Positions 42,584 to 56,178 of a DNA stretch of 64,000 bases are shown here, one piece after another (the first letter of the stretch is position 1; each line of letters starts with the position of its first letter). Source of the stretch: Bilabrum cf. latius (taxonomy: Eukaryota; Bigyra: Bicosoecida; Bigyra; Bicosoecida). The translations under genes were made by a program, and so were the position numbers. The stretch is from positions 682,001 through 746,000 of the forward strand of contig OZ237767.1 in the NCBI GenBank assembly GCA_965178125.1, written 5' to 3'. Under the pieces are notes generated by a model that worked only from the letters and a program-made list of their open reading frames with translations, had not been told where the DNA came from and searched no databases.

Positions 42584-45500
42584 ATGAATCATGGAAATGG
42601 CAGGGAGCGCGGTTTATACGGGGATTTACGAGCGCAAGACGAGCCAGGTGCCTCGAAGCGATCGGCCGTCGGAGGCTCTGGGCTTGCCGCTGTGCGCGGC
42701 ATGCGTGGCGGGGCCGCTGGGTAGGGAGCTCCACCGTCACCCATGCTGGCAAAGTAGCGAGCTCGGTTTAGCGGCAGCGGTCCCTCCGAAAGCAAAGGAG
42801 GCATCGGGGAGGGGAAGGAGGATGGCGATGTCGGTGGTTTTGGGCCGACCGCAGGCGCGCAGGGCAGGCGGCTGGTGCGCGCCCCTGCGCAAGCCGATGA
42901 CGCCTCTGCCGCCGCTGCGATCCGCCGCGCGCGCACCAAGGCCAGCGAGCCCAAAGTGTTCGTGCCGCATCGCCGAGTACCTGGCACCGCCCCTCGCAAG
43001 CTGGAGGTGGAGCGGCGCCGTCGCGAGTTCGCGGCTATGGACCTCGAGGCGCTGCTCAGGGAACAAGGGGTGGACTACAGCAAGCCGGGAGCCGGGCGTG
43101 GAGAGGGCAAGGGTTCCCCCCTCCCTCTGGAGGCCTTCGATTCCTCCGACTTCGAGTGCAGGGAGCCAGCCGAGTGGGCACTCCTGGGGCGGGCGGCGGC
43201 GGCGGCGGCGCAGGCGGAGGCCGCCCCGGTGCGGGCGGAGGACCTGGACGCGGACGGGGACGAGGCTGAGGCCGCGGAGCGGGCGGGGCAGAGAGCGGCC
43301 GCCACGGCGCTGGCCGAGGCCGGGAGCGGGGACAGGATTGACGCGGGGCCCGCGGGTGTGCCCTGCCGCGCCGTCGTGCGCGGAGGTGACGGGAGCGGGG
43401 CATACAGGCGAGCCCTGGTGCGCGCCTACTTGCGCAACGAGGACTGCTTCGAGGTGGAGTTCGTCCGGGAGGGCGCTGGGGCGGCGGCTCAGTCGAGCGA
43501 TGCCGGGGGCCAGGACCGCGTGCTGCTTCCCCGGGTGGACCTGTGCTTCGACGGAGAGGACCCGAGGATATACGCGGCCAGGGTGGGATTCGCGCACAAG
43601 GCCCGGGAGGAGGCGGGGCTGCTGCTGCGGTACCACCTGTACGTGGACTGCATGCCCACGGATGACATGCCCGGGCTCGCGGCACAGCAGATCACACGCG
43701 TGCTCACTTCGGCACTGGCCACGCCCACGCTGCGGGCCTCCATCCACGAGGCCACGGCAGCGGCGAGCAGGGCGAGGGGAGCGCCGCCAGCCGGTGGGGC
43801 GGGCGGGGACGATGTGGCCAGCCGTGCCACGGCTTTGCTGCACGAAGCCGTGGAGGATTTCCGCCGGTGCATGAACAAGCTCGTGTTCGACCGAGCACTG
43901 CGTCACACCCCACACGAGGGCCTGCTACCGCTCGTCAAGCTGCCTGTCTCGCACCCTGCGCTGTCGTCGGATGCCGCCTCGGTGCCTTCCTCCGGCGACG
44001 GGGGCCCGCTCTCGGAGGCGTCCCGCCGGGCGGCGGCAGCCGTGTCCCTGACTGCGGCCTACCAGCAGGCAGCGCCCAGGCCCGGGTTCAGCGGCCTGCG
44101 CCCCGTCCCGGCGCACGACTTCCAGGGCAGCTTCTCGCGGTTCACTTTCCACTCGTTCTTCACCAAGGTAGAGGCGGCCACGGCGCTGCTGAGGGTGCGC
44201 AACGAGTGCAACGCCAGGCTGCTGGGGCCCGCAGGCTTCCTGGACACGGGCGACGCCAAGCCCTCTCGACTGGAAGAGTTCTTGGCCTCGCAGGAGGCCG
44301 CCACGCGGCAGTTCTCGCAGATGCTGCGGGAACAGTGGATCGCACAGTGCCGGTCCCACGTGCGGCACTGTTTGGGCCCCGTGGGCAAAGGTGACTACAA
44401 CATCCACGAGTCCAGAGTGGAGACGTACCGGCTGTCCAAGCTTCGGCGGCTGCTGCTCACCATCAACTTTATCACGGCAGACACCCTGCTCACGTGCTCT
44501 CAGCGGCAAGTAGAGCGCTGGCTGGGCTTCATCCGCCGCGCCTGCGAGGCCAAGGTGGACGTGCAAAGCGCCTCGGACGTGGTGAATGATTTCTCGGACA
44601 CTTCGCGCGACGACGCTGACGCGACGCACAAGCAGTTCACCAGGAAGCCGCTCTTTGCGGTGGACGTGAGCGTCGTGGAGGTCGAAGAAGAGCCGGAGCA
44701 GGACGAGGAGGGGGCCGACGAGGAGGGCGGCAGCGCCACTGGCATCTAGGAGGCCAAGTCAGACGGCGGGGCTGCCAGCGGGCTGGACGCTGGCGAGCCC
44801 GAGACATTCTTGCAGATGCAGTACTCGACTCCGCCGGAGAAGCTCGCGGATGCGCCCGCGGACGTGCTGCTGCGAGGTCTGCGGTCCCTGTCCGGGGTGC
44901 CCCAGGTGGAGCGGCTGGTCATGGACCGCCTTCTGTGGGCGCACGACCCTACGGTGCCTTCTCCGCATCCCAGCGAGGACTGGATCGAGAGTGCCGTGAG
45001 CGAGGTCAGGGACCTCATGCAAGCCTCGCTGGTCCCTCTGGAGCGGTACCGCGCGTTGATCGACGAGAAGTACCAGGACCTGCTCAACATGGACGTGAAT
45101 GCCGAGATCGAGGCGCTGGCCAAGAAGCACGGTGTGGATCTCAGCGGTGGCAAGAACAAGAAGAGGAAGCAGCAGCAGGCACAGGCGGGCGAGGAGGATG
45201 AGGAGGACGAGGAAGAGGAGATGGGGGACGAGCCCCAGTTCGACCTCCGGCAGCTGCTCTCGCTCGCGCGCAAGCACCGCCGCGAGGCCGAGGCAGTCTC
45301 GAACGACCTGCCCGCCAGTCCTGTGGTGGTGGGTCCGTTCCTGGTGAGCGCCTCGGCCGTGAGGACGCGGCTGATCGAGACGCACCGCAAGATGGAGGAG
45401 AGGGTGGTGGATCTAATCGCTCTCAACGCGCAGGCCGTCTCTCAGTCCATCGTGGCCGAGTACAAGGCCATTGACAAGAGGCTTGCACAAGCAGCCAAGG

Positions 45501-48500
45501 ACATCGAGGAACTTACGGATCTCAAGAACGACGCCGAGAAGGTGCCTAACAAGGTGAAGGCGCTGCAGAAGAAGTCCGAGGATAACGATGCCTGCTATAG
45601 GTCTCTCAACGAGCTGCGACGCAGGCTCCCACGCGACCAGTTCAACCTTCAGTGGACGGTCAAGCGCTGGCCTCAGCTGATCGAGGACCGGCTGGAGCAG
45701 GCCGCAGACGCCCAGGCGGCGGCGCAGGAGACGTACCTCGGCGACATGGAGCGCGAGCAGCAAGCCTTCGAGGAGCACCTGTCGTCGATCCACGCCGAGG
45801 TGCAGGCGCTCACCGCCGAGCATGACATCGCCAAGGTGACCGTGGTGGCGCAGCAGGCGGCCAAGATCCGCAAGAGTATCATGGATGCCAAGGAGAAGTC
45901 TCAGACCTTCAACATGCGCGAGATGCTGTTCGGGCGGGACCAGACGGACTACCAACGCGTGGCGGACATCGCCAAGCAGTTCGAGCCCTACGGGATGCTG
46001 TGGGAGACTGCGAGCGCGTGGACCGAGCAGCACGACACGTGGATGAACGGCCGCTTCACGAACCTGGACGGCGAGGAAGTGGAGCGGGAGCACGGGCGTG
46101 CCTACAAGAACATGGCCAAGGCCGTGCGCACGTTTGAGAGGATGGGCAAGCAGGGCTGCCTCGAGGTGGCGCAGTCCATACGCGAGTCGGTGGAGCAGTT
46201 TAAGCCGCTGGTCCCCGTGGTGCAGATGCTCCGCTCGCCGGGGATGGAGTCGTACCATTGGGAGGAGCTAGCGGAGAAGATCCTCAAGGTGGACAAGGCC
46301 GAGGTGGACCCGTCCAGCGAGGCGTTCACCCTGGCCAAGTGCGTGGAGATGGGCGTGGAGGAGCACGCCGAGGAGGTGCAGCGCCTCGGAGAGCGGGCAG
46401 GCAAGGAGTACCAGATCAAGAGCGCCTTGGACCAGATGATGGACGCCTGGAAGCCCATCAACCTGGTGATCCAGCCCTACCGCGAGACGGGCACGTGCAT
46501 CCTGCACGAGTTCGATCTCTACCTTCAGCTGCTTGATGAGCACATCACTACGACGAGCGCCATGGCCTTCTCCCAGTTCAAGGCCAGGTTCGAGGACAGG
46601 ATCAACGAGTGGTCTGCGCAGCTCACTCTAGTGTCGGACGTGCTGGACGAGTGGATTAAGGTGCAGCGGTCCTGGATGTACCTGTAGCCCATCTTTGACT
46701 CCGCCGATATCCAGAAGCAGCTGCCCAAGGAGTACAAGCGGTTCTCCACGGTTGATAAAAACTGGCGGGCCACCATGGACGCTGCGAGGAGGAACCCGCT
46801 GTGCATCGAGTTCTGCAACCAGCGCAAGGTGCTCGAGCGCTTCCAGGAGTCCAATACGTTCTTGGACCTGGTGCAGAAGCAGCTCAGTGACTACTTGGAA
46901 ACGAAGAGGATCGCCTTCCCCCGCTTCTTCTTCCTCTCCGACTCGGAGCTGCTGGACATCCTCTCGTCTACCAAGGACCCCCGCGCCGTGCAGGATCACT
47001 TGAAGCGCTGCTTCGAAGGCCTCAACAAGGTCGAGTTCGGGGAGGACAACCTCATCGTTGCGCTCAAGTCGGAGCAAGGCGAGGTGGTTCCGTGCGCGCA
47101 GCCCGTGGATCCCAAGGGCAAGAACGTGGAGCACTGGATGACGGACCTGGAGAACGAGATGCGCCAGTCGATCAAGACGGTCATGCTGGGGTGCATCATC
47201 GACTACGACCAGCGGGCTCGCGTGGATTGGATTCAGGGATGGATCACTCAGTGCGTACTGAACGGTTCACAGACGCAGTGGACCCGCCTGATCGAGGACC
47301 GGCTCAGGGACAAGGGCGCAGAGGGCATCAAGGAGGCACTGGAGGTGCAGAAACTGCAGCTGGCCGACATGGTCAAGCTGGTGCGCGGCAAGCTTGGCAA
47401 GATGCTGCGCAAGACAATGTCCGCTCTGACCGTTGTGGATGTGCACGCCCGCGATGTGACGGCTCGGCTGGTGAAATCCGGCGTGAAGGACGAGAACGAC
47501 TTCGAGTGGATCTCGCAGATGAGGTACTACTGGCATGGAGAGGGCGAGGGCGGGCACGGCGTGCCCTACGAGCTGGATGATGAGGGCAAGAGCATCCGCG
47601 CGGACATGGCGGGGGACCTCTTCGTCATGATGGTGTCTTCCAACCGGCCGTACGGGTACGAGTTCATCGGGGACACGGGTCGGCTGGTCATCACCCCGCT
47701 CACGGATAAGTGCTACCTCACTCTCATGGGTGCGCTGCAGATGAACCTTGGAGGTGCCCCGGCTGGGCCTGCGGGCACCGGCAAGACAGAAACGGTAAAG
47801 GACCTGTCGAAGGCCCTGGCGAAGCAGTGCGTGGTGTTCAACTGCTCCGACGGCCTCAACTACCTGGCCATGGCCAAGTTCTTCAAGGGTCTTGCTTCTT
47901 GCGGTGCCTGGGCGTGCTTCGATGAGTTCAACCGGATCGACGTGGAAGTTTTGTCGGTGGTGGCGCAGCAGCTCATGGAGCTGACCGCCGGCGTGCAAGC
48001 TGGCCTCAAGAGTATGCGATTCAGCGACACGGAAATCACGCTGTCGGATGGATTCTGCTCTTTCATCACCATGAACCCCGGGTATGCCGGACGAACCGAG
48101 CTGCCCGACAACCTCAAGGCCCTGTTCCGTCCCGTGGCCATGATGGTGCCCGACTACGGCCTTATTGGCGAGATCATGCTGTTCTCTTTCGGGTTTGAGC
48201 AGGCGCTGCAGTGCGCACGCAAGATGGTGGCCACTTTCAAGCTGTGCTCCGAGCAGCTGTCCAGCCAGGACCACTACGACTACGGAATGAGGGCGGTGAA
48301 GACGGTCATCACGGCGGCAGGCAACCTGAAGCGGCAGGACCCCGACATGGACGAGCAGACTCTGCTGTACCGCGCACTGCAGGACGTGAACCTGCCCAAG
48401 TTCCTGGCGCATGATCTGCCCCTATTCGAGGGCATCATGAGCGACTTGTTTCCTGGCACGGAGCGGCCCAAGATTGACTACGGCGATTTGCTGAAGGCCA

Positions 48501-51500
48501 TCACGCTGTGCACCGAGCAGCAGGGGCTGCAGCCGGTGCCTATTTTCTTGACGAAGACCAGGCAGCTTTACGAGACGGTCGTGGTGCGACACGGTCTCAT
48601 GGTGGTTGGGCCCACTGGCGGTGGCAAGAGCTGCATCATCCGGGTGCTTCGGGATGCCTTGCGCATGATGAAGGCGCACAACCGGACTGGGCCCAAGGTG
48701 GAGCACGTGGAGGCGTACTTCATCAACCCAAAGAGCATCAAGATGGAGCAGCTGTACGGCGCGTACGACCCCAATACCCAGGAGTGGCAGGATGGCGTGC
48801 TTGCTGGCATGGTGCGCAAGTGCGCAGATGCTCAGACCACGGCTCTAAAGTGGATCGTGTTCGATGGGCCGGTGGACGCCATCTGGATTGAGAACATGAA
48901 TACGGTGCTCGACGACAACAAGAAGCTTTGCCTGAACTCGGGCGAGATCATCCGTCTCAGTGAACCGATGACGATGATGTTCGAGGTGGAAGACTTGGCC
49001 GTGGCGAGTCCTGCGACCGTTTCTCGATGCGGCATGGTATACACTGAGCCCAAGAGCCTCGGGTGGGACCCCATCGTGCAGTCATGGCTGCGCAGCGAGG
49101 GATCGCTCCCGGAGTGCTTCACAGACGGCATGCGCGCCACTTTGCTTCGGCACTTCGATCTCTTCGTGCCTGGCACGCTGTATTTCCTGCGGCGGTATCT
49201 CACGGAGCCAGTGCCGTCGGTAGACAACCAGCTGGTGCGTGGGCTGTGCAACGTGATGGACACATTCTTCGAGCCCTACTTTGAGAAGGAGGGTAGGGAC
49301 AGGCCCACAAAGGCCCGTGTGCAGCGGCTAGCAGATGATCTCCCGGCCCTGTTCATGTTTGCCCTAATCTGGAGCATCGCATGCACCACGAATGACGAAG
49401 GCAGAAAACGCTTCAACGCCTATCTGCGCGCGGAGATGCGTTCTGTAGGATTTGACGTTCCGTTGCCAGCAGACGGTCAGATTTATGACTACTGCTTCTT
49501 GCGGCCTGGAGAGGAGCTGGGTGAGTCCAACGCCGACGAGGAAGGCGGCGCCGGGGGCGGAGGCGCCTCTCGGTGGGTGCCTTGGATGGAGACTGTTGAC
49601 GAGTACAGGTTCCCGCAGGGCAAGTACGAGTTCGCCGACCTGATCATCCCCACCAAGGACTCGGTCCGGTACAAGTACCTGGCCAAGCGGCTTCTGGCCA
49701 ACAACAAGTTCGTGCTCATGACGGGGCCTACGGGGACTGGCAAGACTGTCAACATGGTGGAGTTGCTGTCCATGGAATTCCCCAAGATGGGCAACTACTA
49801 GCAGATCCAGCTCACCTTTAGCGCCCAGACGAGCGCCAATCAGACGCAGGACCTGATCGATGCCAAGATGCAGAAGAGGCAGCGCGGTGTGTACGGCCCC
49901 ATGGCCGGCACCTACTATGTGCTCTTCGTGGACGACCTGAACATGCCTTAGAGGGAGGAGTACTTCGCACAGCCTCCCATCGAGCTGCTGCGGCAGTGGT
50001 GCGACTACAAGGGCTGGTACGACCGCAAGGAGCGCACATTCCGCAAGATAATCGACACAGTGCTGCTGGCTGCCATGGGCCCACCGGGCGGAGGCCGGAA
50101 CCCGATCACGGCTCGCATGGTGCGGCAGTTCAACATGATCAACCAGACGGAAATGGACCACGAGAGCATGGCACTGATTTTCGGGACGATTCTTCGCAAC
50201 TTCTTGCAGAGCAAAGGCTTCGACGATTCGATCCAGTCAATGGTGGACGCCACCATCACCAGCTCGACGGCCATCTATGAGACGGTGCAGGTCGAGCTAC
50301 TGCCCACGCCAAGCAAGCCGCACTACACGTTCAACCTGCGGGACATGGGTAAGGTCTTCCAGGGAATCCTGATGGCAGACACCAAGACCACACTGGACGG
50401 GCGAGACTTCCTGCGCCTGTGGGTACACGAGTGCAGGCGCGTGTTCGCCGACCGCCTCATCAACGATCAGGACAGGTTGTGGTTCGATCGGAAGCTCAAG
50501 GGCTTGGTGGAATCCGAGTTCAAGCGGTCCTGGGACGAGGATGTCCGCACAGCCGCGGACGGAGAGGTGGAGGAGGGTGGCGAGGACGAAGATGCATCGC
50601 ACATTCCCAAGATCATCTTTGGGGATTTCATGACCACGGACCCGGACGCTCGCAAGTACGAGGAGATCAAGGACCTGAGCAAGCTGCAGCCCGCCATCGA
50701 GGAGTACCTGGGTGACTACAACGGTGAGTCGAAGAACCCAATGCACCTGGTCATGTTCCTGGACGCCATGCAGCACGTAGCACGAATTGCAAGGGTGCTT
50801 CGGCAGCCCCAGGGCAACGCTCTCTTGCTGGGAGTGGGCGGGTCAGGGCGTTAGAGCCTCACTCGACTGGCCACGTTCATCGGAGATTTCCAGCCGCGGC
50901 AGGTCGAGATCAGCAAGGGGTACGGCCAGGCGGAGTGGCGAGACGACCTCAAGGATATCCTCATGAAGGCTGGCGTGGAGGAGCAGCGCACTGTATTTAT
51001 CTTCAACGACACGCAGATCGTGTTTGAGAGCATGCTGGAGGACATCAACTCCATCCTCAACTCGGGCGACGTGCCCAACCTGTACGCAGACGAAGACATT
51101 GCCACCATCACTTCCGCGGTGAGGCGCGAGACCATGAACCGCGGCCTGACCCCTGATCCGATCAACATGTTCCAGACGTACTTGCGCCGCGTGAAGCGGA
51201 ACATCCACGTGGTCATGTGCATGAGTCCGATGGGTGATGCGTTCCGGGAGCGGCTCAGGATGTTCCCCGCTCTGGTCAACTGCTGCACCATCGACTGGTT
51301 CTCGGAGTGGCCCGATGAGGCTCTGCAGAGCGTAGGTATGACCGCGGTGACGGGTGACAACGACGCCAAGCTCGGCGACCACGTGGACTCTGTGGTGGAG
51401 TTCTTCCGGATTGCGCACCAGACGGTCGCCAAGGCCTCGGCTGACTACCTGGAGAGCCTCCGCAGGTTCAACTACGTGACACCCACCAGCTACCTGGAAC

Positions 51501-54500
51501 TGCTGAACACCTTCAAGTCTGTGCTGGAACTGAAGCGGGAGCAGGTCGGCACGCTGCGCACCAGGCTCAAGAAGGGGCTAGACGCGCTCATCAAGGCCGC
51601 CGAGAACGTCGCCACGCTGCAGGTGGAACTCACTGAGAAGCAACCCAAGCTCAAGTAGAAGTCCACCGAGGTGAGCGAGATGATCGTGAACATCAACGCC
51701 AGGAAAGAGGCAGCGGCGACCACGCGGGAAGCCGCAGCAAAGGCAGAAGCAGAGGCCTCCGAGCTGGCCACCAACACGAAGGCGATCGCTGATGACGCAC
51801 AGGCAGACCTGGACAAGGCTCTGCCGGCGCTGGACGACGCCGTGCGGGTTCTAAATCAGCTCAAGAAGTCCGACCTGGATGAGCTCAGGAGCGTGAAGAC
51901 ACCCGGCAAGGGCGTTGTGCTTGCGATGCACGCCGCCTGCTTGCTCTTCTCTATCAAGCCTAAGGTCGTCAAAGACCCGGCTGGGGGCCCAGGCGCCAAG
52001 AAGATCAAGGATTTCTGGGAGCCAGCCAAGAAAGAGCTGCTGTCAAACGCGAAGCAGTTCATCTCGGACATGAAAGACTTTGACAAGGACAGCATCGGCG
52101 ACGACACTATCGAGCAGCTGCGGCCCTTCATGGACGACCCCAACTTCGAGCCGGACGCTGTGGCCAAGTCGAACCAGGCGGCCATGGGCGTCTGCAAATG
52201 GGCCAGGGCCATGTTTCTGTACGCCACCATCGCCAAGGAGGTGGAGCCCAAGCGGTAGCGACTGGCAGCTGCTCAGGCGGACCTGGACAAGGCTACTGCG
52301 CAGGCAGACAAGGCTCGGGCGGAGCTCAAGGAGGTGGAGGACGAGCTGGCGGAGCTCAATCGCAAGTACGAAGCGGCCGAGGCAGAAAAGAAGCAGCTGC
52401 TGGAGGACGTGCAGCAGTGCGAGGCGCGGCTTGAGAGGGCCCAGAAGCTGATCGGCGGTCTAGGTGGGGAGCGGGACCGCTGGACCACCACGGTGGCACA
52501 GCTGACGCAGGACTATGAGAACGTGATGGGGGATGCGCTGGTGGCAGCGTCAAGCATCTCCTACTTGGGTGCCTTTACGAGCGATTTCAGGTCCAATTTG
52601 GTGGCACAATGGCGGGGGGAGCTCAAGCGGTTGGAGGTGCCGCACTCGGAGGGATGCGACCTGCGCAGCACGTTGGCCGATCCCGTGAGGGTTCGGGCAT
52701 GGAACATTGCAGGCTTGCCCGCAGATGCGCACTCGGTGGAGAACGGCATTATCATGGATCAGGCTCGCAGGTGGCCCCTGATGATCGACCCTCAAGGACA
52801 GGCAAACCGCTATGTCAAGAATATGGGCAAGGACAAGCAGATGGCACCGAACGACATGGATGTGCTCCGTTCGAACGAAAAGAAGTTTGCCTAGAACCTT
52901 GAGAACGCCGTCCGGTTCGGCAAGTGGGTGTTGCTTGAGAACATCGGCGAGAAGCTTGACGCGCTGCTGGAGCCCATCCTGCTGCAGAGCACGTTTAAGA
53001 TGAACGGAGCCGACATGATCAAGCTGGGCGACTCGGTGATCCCTTACAACGACGACTTCCGATTCTTCATGACCACAAAGCTGCCTAACCCGCACTACCC
53101 GCCAGAGGTGGCCGTGAAGGTGTCGCTGCTGAACTTCACCATCACGCCTGGGGGGCTTGAGGACCAGATGCTGGGTGTGTTCGTGGTGAATGAGCTGCCC
53201 GAGCTGGAGGAGCGCAAGACAACGCTCATGCTGGACAATGCGAGGATGAATCGGGAGCTGCAGGAGATCGAGAATAAGATCCTTTTCATGCTCTCCAACG
53301 CGGATGAAGACAAGATTCTGGACGACGTGGAGCTCATCGAGACGCTGGCCCAGTCGAAGATCACATCTCAGGAGATCTAGGAGCAGGTGCAGGCTGCCGA
53401 GTCCACGGAGAAAGAGATCGACGAAACCCGAGAGAAATACCGCCCGGTGGCTTTCCGCGCATCGCTACTGTACTTCGCCATTGCAGACCTGTCCAGCATC
53501 GACCCCATGTACCAGTACTCGCTGCCCTGGTTTACCGCTCTGTTCGTGCGAGGCATCCAGGATAGCGAGCCGGCGGAGGACGACATCCCGAAGCGCATCA
53601 CCAACCTGAATTCGTACTTCACCGGGCTCATGTACCGCAACGTGTGCAGGTCGCTCTTCGAGAGGCACAAGCTACTATTCTCTTTCCTTCTATGCCAGCG
53701 TATCATGGCCGGAGACGGCAAGATTGACCCGGAAGAGTGGCGCTTCCTCATCTCAGGGCAATCCACGGGGGAGGAGAAGGACGCCGAGGGGCTGCCGGAC
53801 GAGCCCCCAGTGGACCGCGATGGCATGGCCTGGGTCACCACGCGTACCTGGAAGGAGTTCAGGCAGCTGAATCGGCTGCCGGCCCTGAGCGGGATCGCCA
53901 GGAAGCTGCTCTAGTCACCAGAGGAGTACATGTCGATCTTTGACGCCGCCGATGGGCACCGGAAGCCAATACCTGCCTCTGCTCTCGATCTGATCAAGGC
54001 AAACACGCCTGAGGGCAAAGATCCACCGGAGGATGCCACGGGGCTGCAGCGCATGTGCATTCTGCGGGCGCTGCGGCCGGATCTATCCATGCTTGCGGTG
54101 CAGGACTTCGTGGTGTCCAACATGGGCAAGGAGTTCATCGAGCCCCCGCCCTTCGACCTGCAGGCATGCTACGACGACTCCAACGTGGCTTCTCCGCTCA
54201 TCTTTGTGCTTAGCACAGGGTCGGACCCTACCGCCGCCTTCTACGCGTTTGCTGAACAAGCCGGCATGCGCTCAAAGCTGGAGGGCATCTCGCTGGGTCA
54301 GGGCCAGGGCCCCCTTGCCTCTCGACTGATTGAGAAGGCACAGGCCAACGGCGAGTGGGTGCTGCTGCAGAACTGCCATCTTGCCAAGTCGTGGATGCCT
54401 GAGCTAGAGCGCATCTGCGAGGCAATTGACCCGGACCGCGTGAGCCCCGATTTCCGGCTGTGGCTGACGTCGATGCCCAGCAACGACTTCCCGGTGAGCG

Positions 54501-56014
54501 TGCTGCAGAACGGTGTTAAGATGACGAACGAGCCTCCCAAGGGCCTCCGCGCGAACATGCGCAACTTCTACCACGGGCTAACAGATGACGATCTACAGGT
54601 TACCAACCGACCGGATGCGTACCGCAAGCTCGTGTTCGGACTGGCGTTCTTCCACGCCAACATCCAGGAGAGGCGCAAGTTCGGACCGCTTGGGTGGAAC
54701 GTTCCTTACGAATTCAACGAGTCGGACCTGGACATTTCCAGGAGGTAGCTGGAGCTGTTCCTGGACGAGTACGAGAAGATCCCGTTCAGAGTGCTCAACT
54801 TCTTGACGTCGTACATCAACTACGGCGGGCGTGTGACGGACGACAAGGACCTCCGCACGATCGATGTGATTCTCAAGGACTACTTCTGCGCGCCTGCCAT
54901 GGAGGAGGGCTACGCCTTCTCTTCTTCCGGGGTCTACCACACGATCGAGGCAGACGAAGACGCCCCCCGCAAGAGCTATATGGACTACATCGATTCGCTG
55001 CCCATCAACGCGGACCCAGAGGTGTTCGGCATGCACGCGAACGCCAACATCACTTGCGATCAGAACGAGACGTTTGAGACATTCGACACGCTCATGTCGC
55101 TTCAGCCTCGGTCCGCTGCTGGCGGGGGCAAGTCCCGCGACGAGATCGTGATGGATGCTGCCACTGACATCTTCGACCGCCTGCCCCTGCCCTTCGACGT
55201 GGAGTAGATCTCCATGATGTACCCGGTTCGGTATGAGGAGTCCATGAACACCGTGCTGGTGCAGGAGTGCATCCGGTACAACAAGATCGTGCAGGTCATG
55301 CGCTCCTCGCTGGTGGACCTGCGCAAGGCGCTCAAGGGACTCGTGGTGATGAGCGGGGAGCTGGACGCGGTGGGGACCTCCATGGCGGCCCAGCGGGTGC
55401 CGACCATGTGGGAGGACCAGGCGTACCCCTCGCTGAAGCCACTGGCCCCCTGGACGGAAGAGCTGCTGCGCCGCCTCAAGTTCATCCAGGACTGGGTCGA
55501 GGGGGGCATCCCGGCGCACTTCTGGATCAGTGGGTTCTACTTCCCTCAGGCGTTCCTGACGGGCACTCTGCAGAACTATGCCAGGAAGTACCAGCTTCCC
55601 ATCGACACGCTGAGCTTCGATTTCAACATCGCGAAGGCTGCAGTTTCAGACATCACGGAGAAGCCAGCGGACGGTTGCTACATCCACGGCCTCTTCCTCG
55701 AGGGCGCTCGATTCGACCCGGACAAGGGCGTCTTGGCCGATTCAATGCCCAAGGTGCTGTACACTGAGCTACCAGTCCTTCATTTGGTTCCAGTTCAAGA
55801 CAGAAGAGAGCCAACGGAGGGTGTCTATCTGTGCCCAGTGTACAAGATCCTGAGTCGGCGTGGAACGCTCAGCACGACTGGCCACTCTACCAACTTCGTT
55901 ATGTGGATCGAGCTTCCTTCAGACAAGCCTACCATTGTTAACAACGTTGGGAAAGCAGATACTGACTACTTCATCAAGGCTGGGGTAGCGGCATTCTGTG
56001 CTTTGCGTTATTAA
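42584..56014 (+). CDS. Axonemal dynein heavy chain, complete, 4476 aa
   Basis: This is a full-length axonemal dynein motor of normal family size. A 70-residue Gly/Arg-rich head is followed by the tail, the linker ([20 protein letters not shown]), AAA1 ([10 protein letters not shown], about residue 1728, then [19 protein letters not shown] and CFDEFNRID), AAA2 (GPTGGGKS, about 2009), AAA3 (GPTGTGKT, about 2381), AAA4 (GVGGSGR-TAG-SLTRLA, about 2750), the stalk and tip (about 2950-3300), AAA5, AAA6 and the C-terminal domain ending [16 protein letters not shown]. The stop is TAA. Fourteen in-frame TAG codons start at 42722, 42755, 44747, 46685, 49799, 49949, 50852, 51656, 52256, 52892, 53378, 53912, 54746 and 55205; all fit Gln. 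The AAA1 and AAA3-4 wording is nearest the monomeric inner-arm group (DNAH1/3/7/12-like). No intron occurs in 13.4 kb. The start is the first in-frame ATG. Confidence 0.96.
50852..50854 (+). other. In-frame TAG at an invariant Gln of the dynein AAA4 P-loop
   Basis: The motif reads G-V-G-G-S-G-R-(TAG)-S-L-T-R-L-A. Axonemal dyneins have Gln here almost without exception, and the dynein at the left edge of the window encodes it with CAG at 392-394. This fixes the sense of TAG as Gln rather than Leu or Tyr. Confidence 0.95.
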
Positions 56015-56178
56015 AGAACTGATTCAAGACTCTCAAGTTTTTTTTCTTCATTTTCACATTTCGTGAGTCGAGGATGCAACTATCAGAATACGCGATTGCG
56101 CGAATTAAAGGACTGCAAAGATCGAATGAACTGCTTGTATCCATACTAATCTTGTGACTCGAAGCACGTACTTATAGA

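Noticed and set aside
50852-50854. TAG as leucine
   Set aside because: One weak site (5075, after TSDL) would allow Leu, but the AAA4 P-loop, the linker site at 46685, the IS-R-R-TAG-L site at 54746 and the paralogue alignments all require or favour Gln.
44747-55207. A decayed dynein pseudogene with a dozen nonsense mutations
   Set aside because: All the apparent stops are TAG, none is TAA or TGA. No frameshift is present and all P-loops are intact, so reassignment explains the pattern and decay does not.
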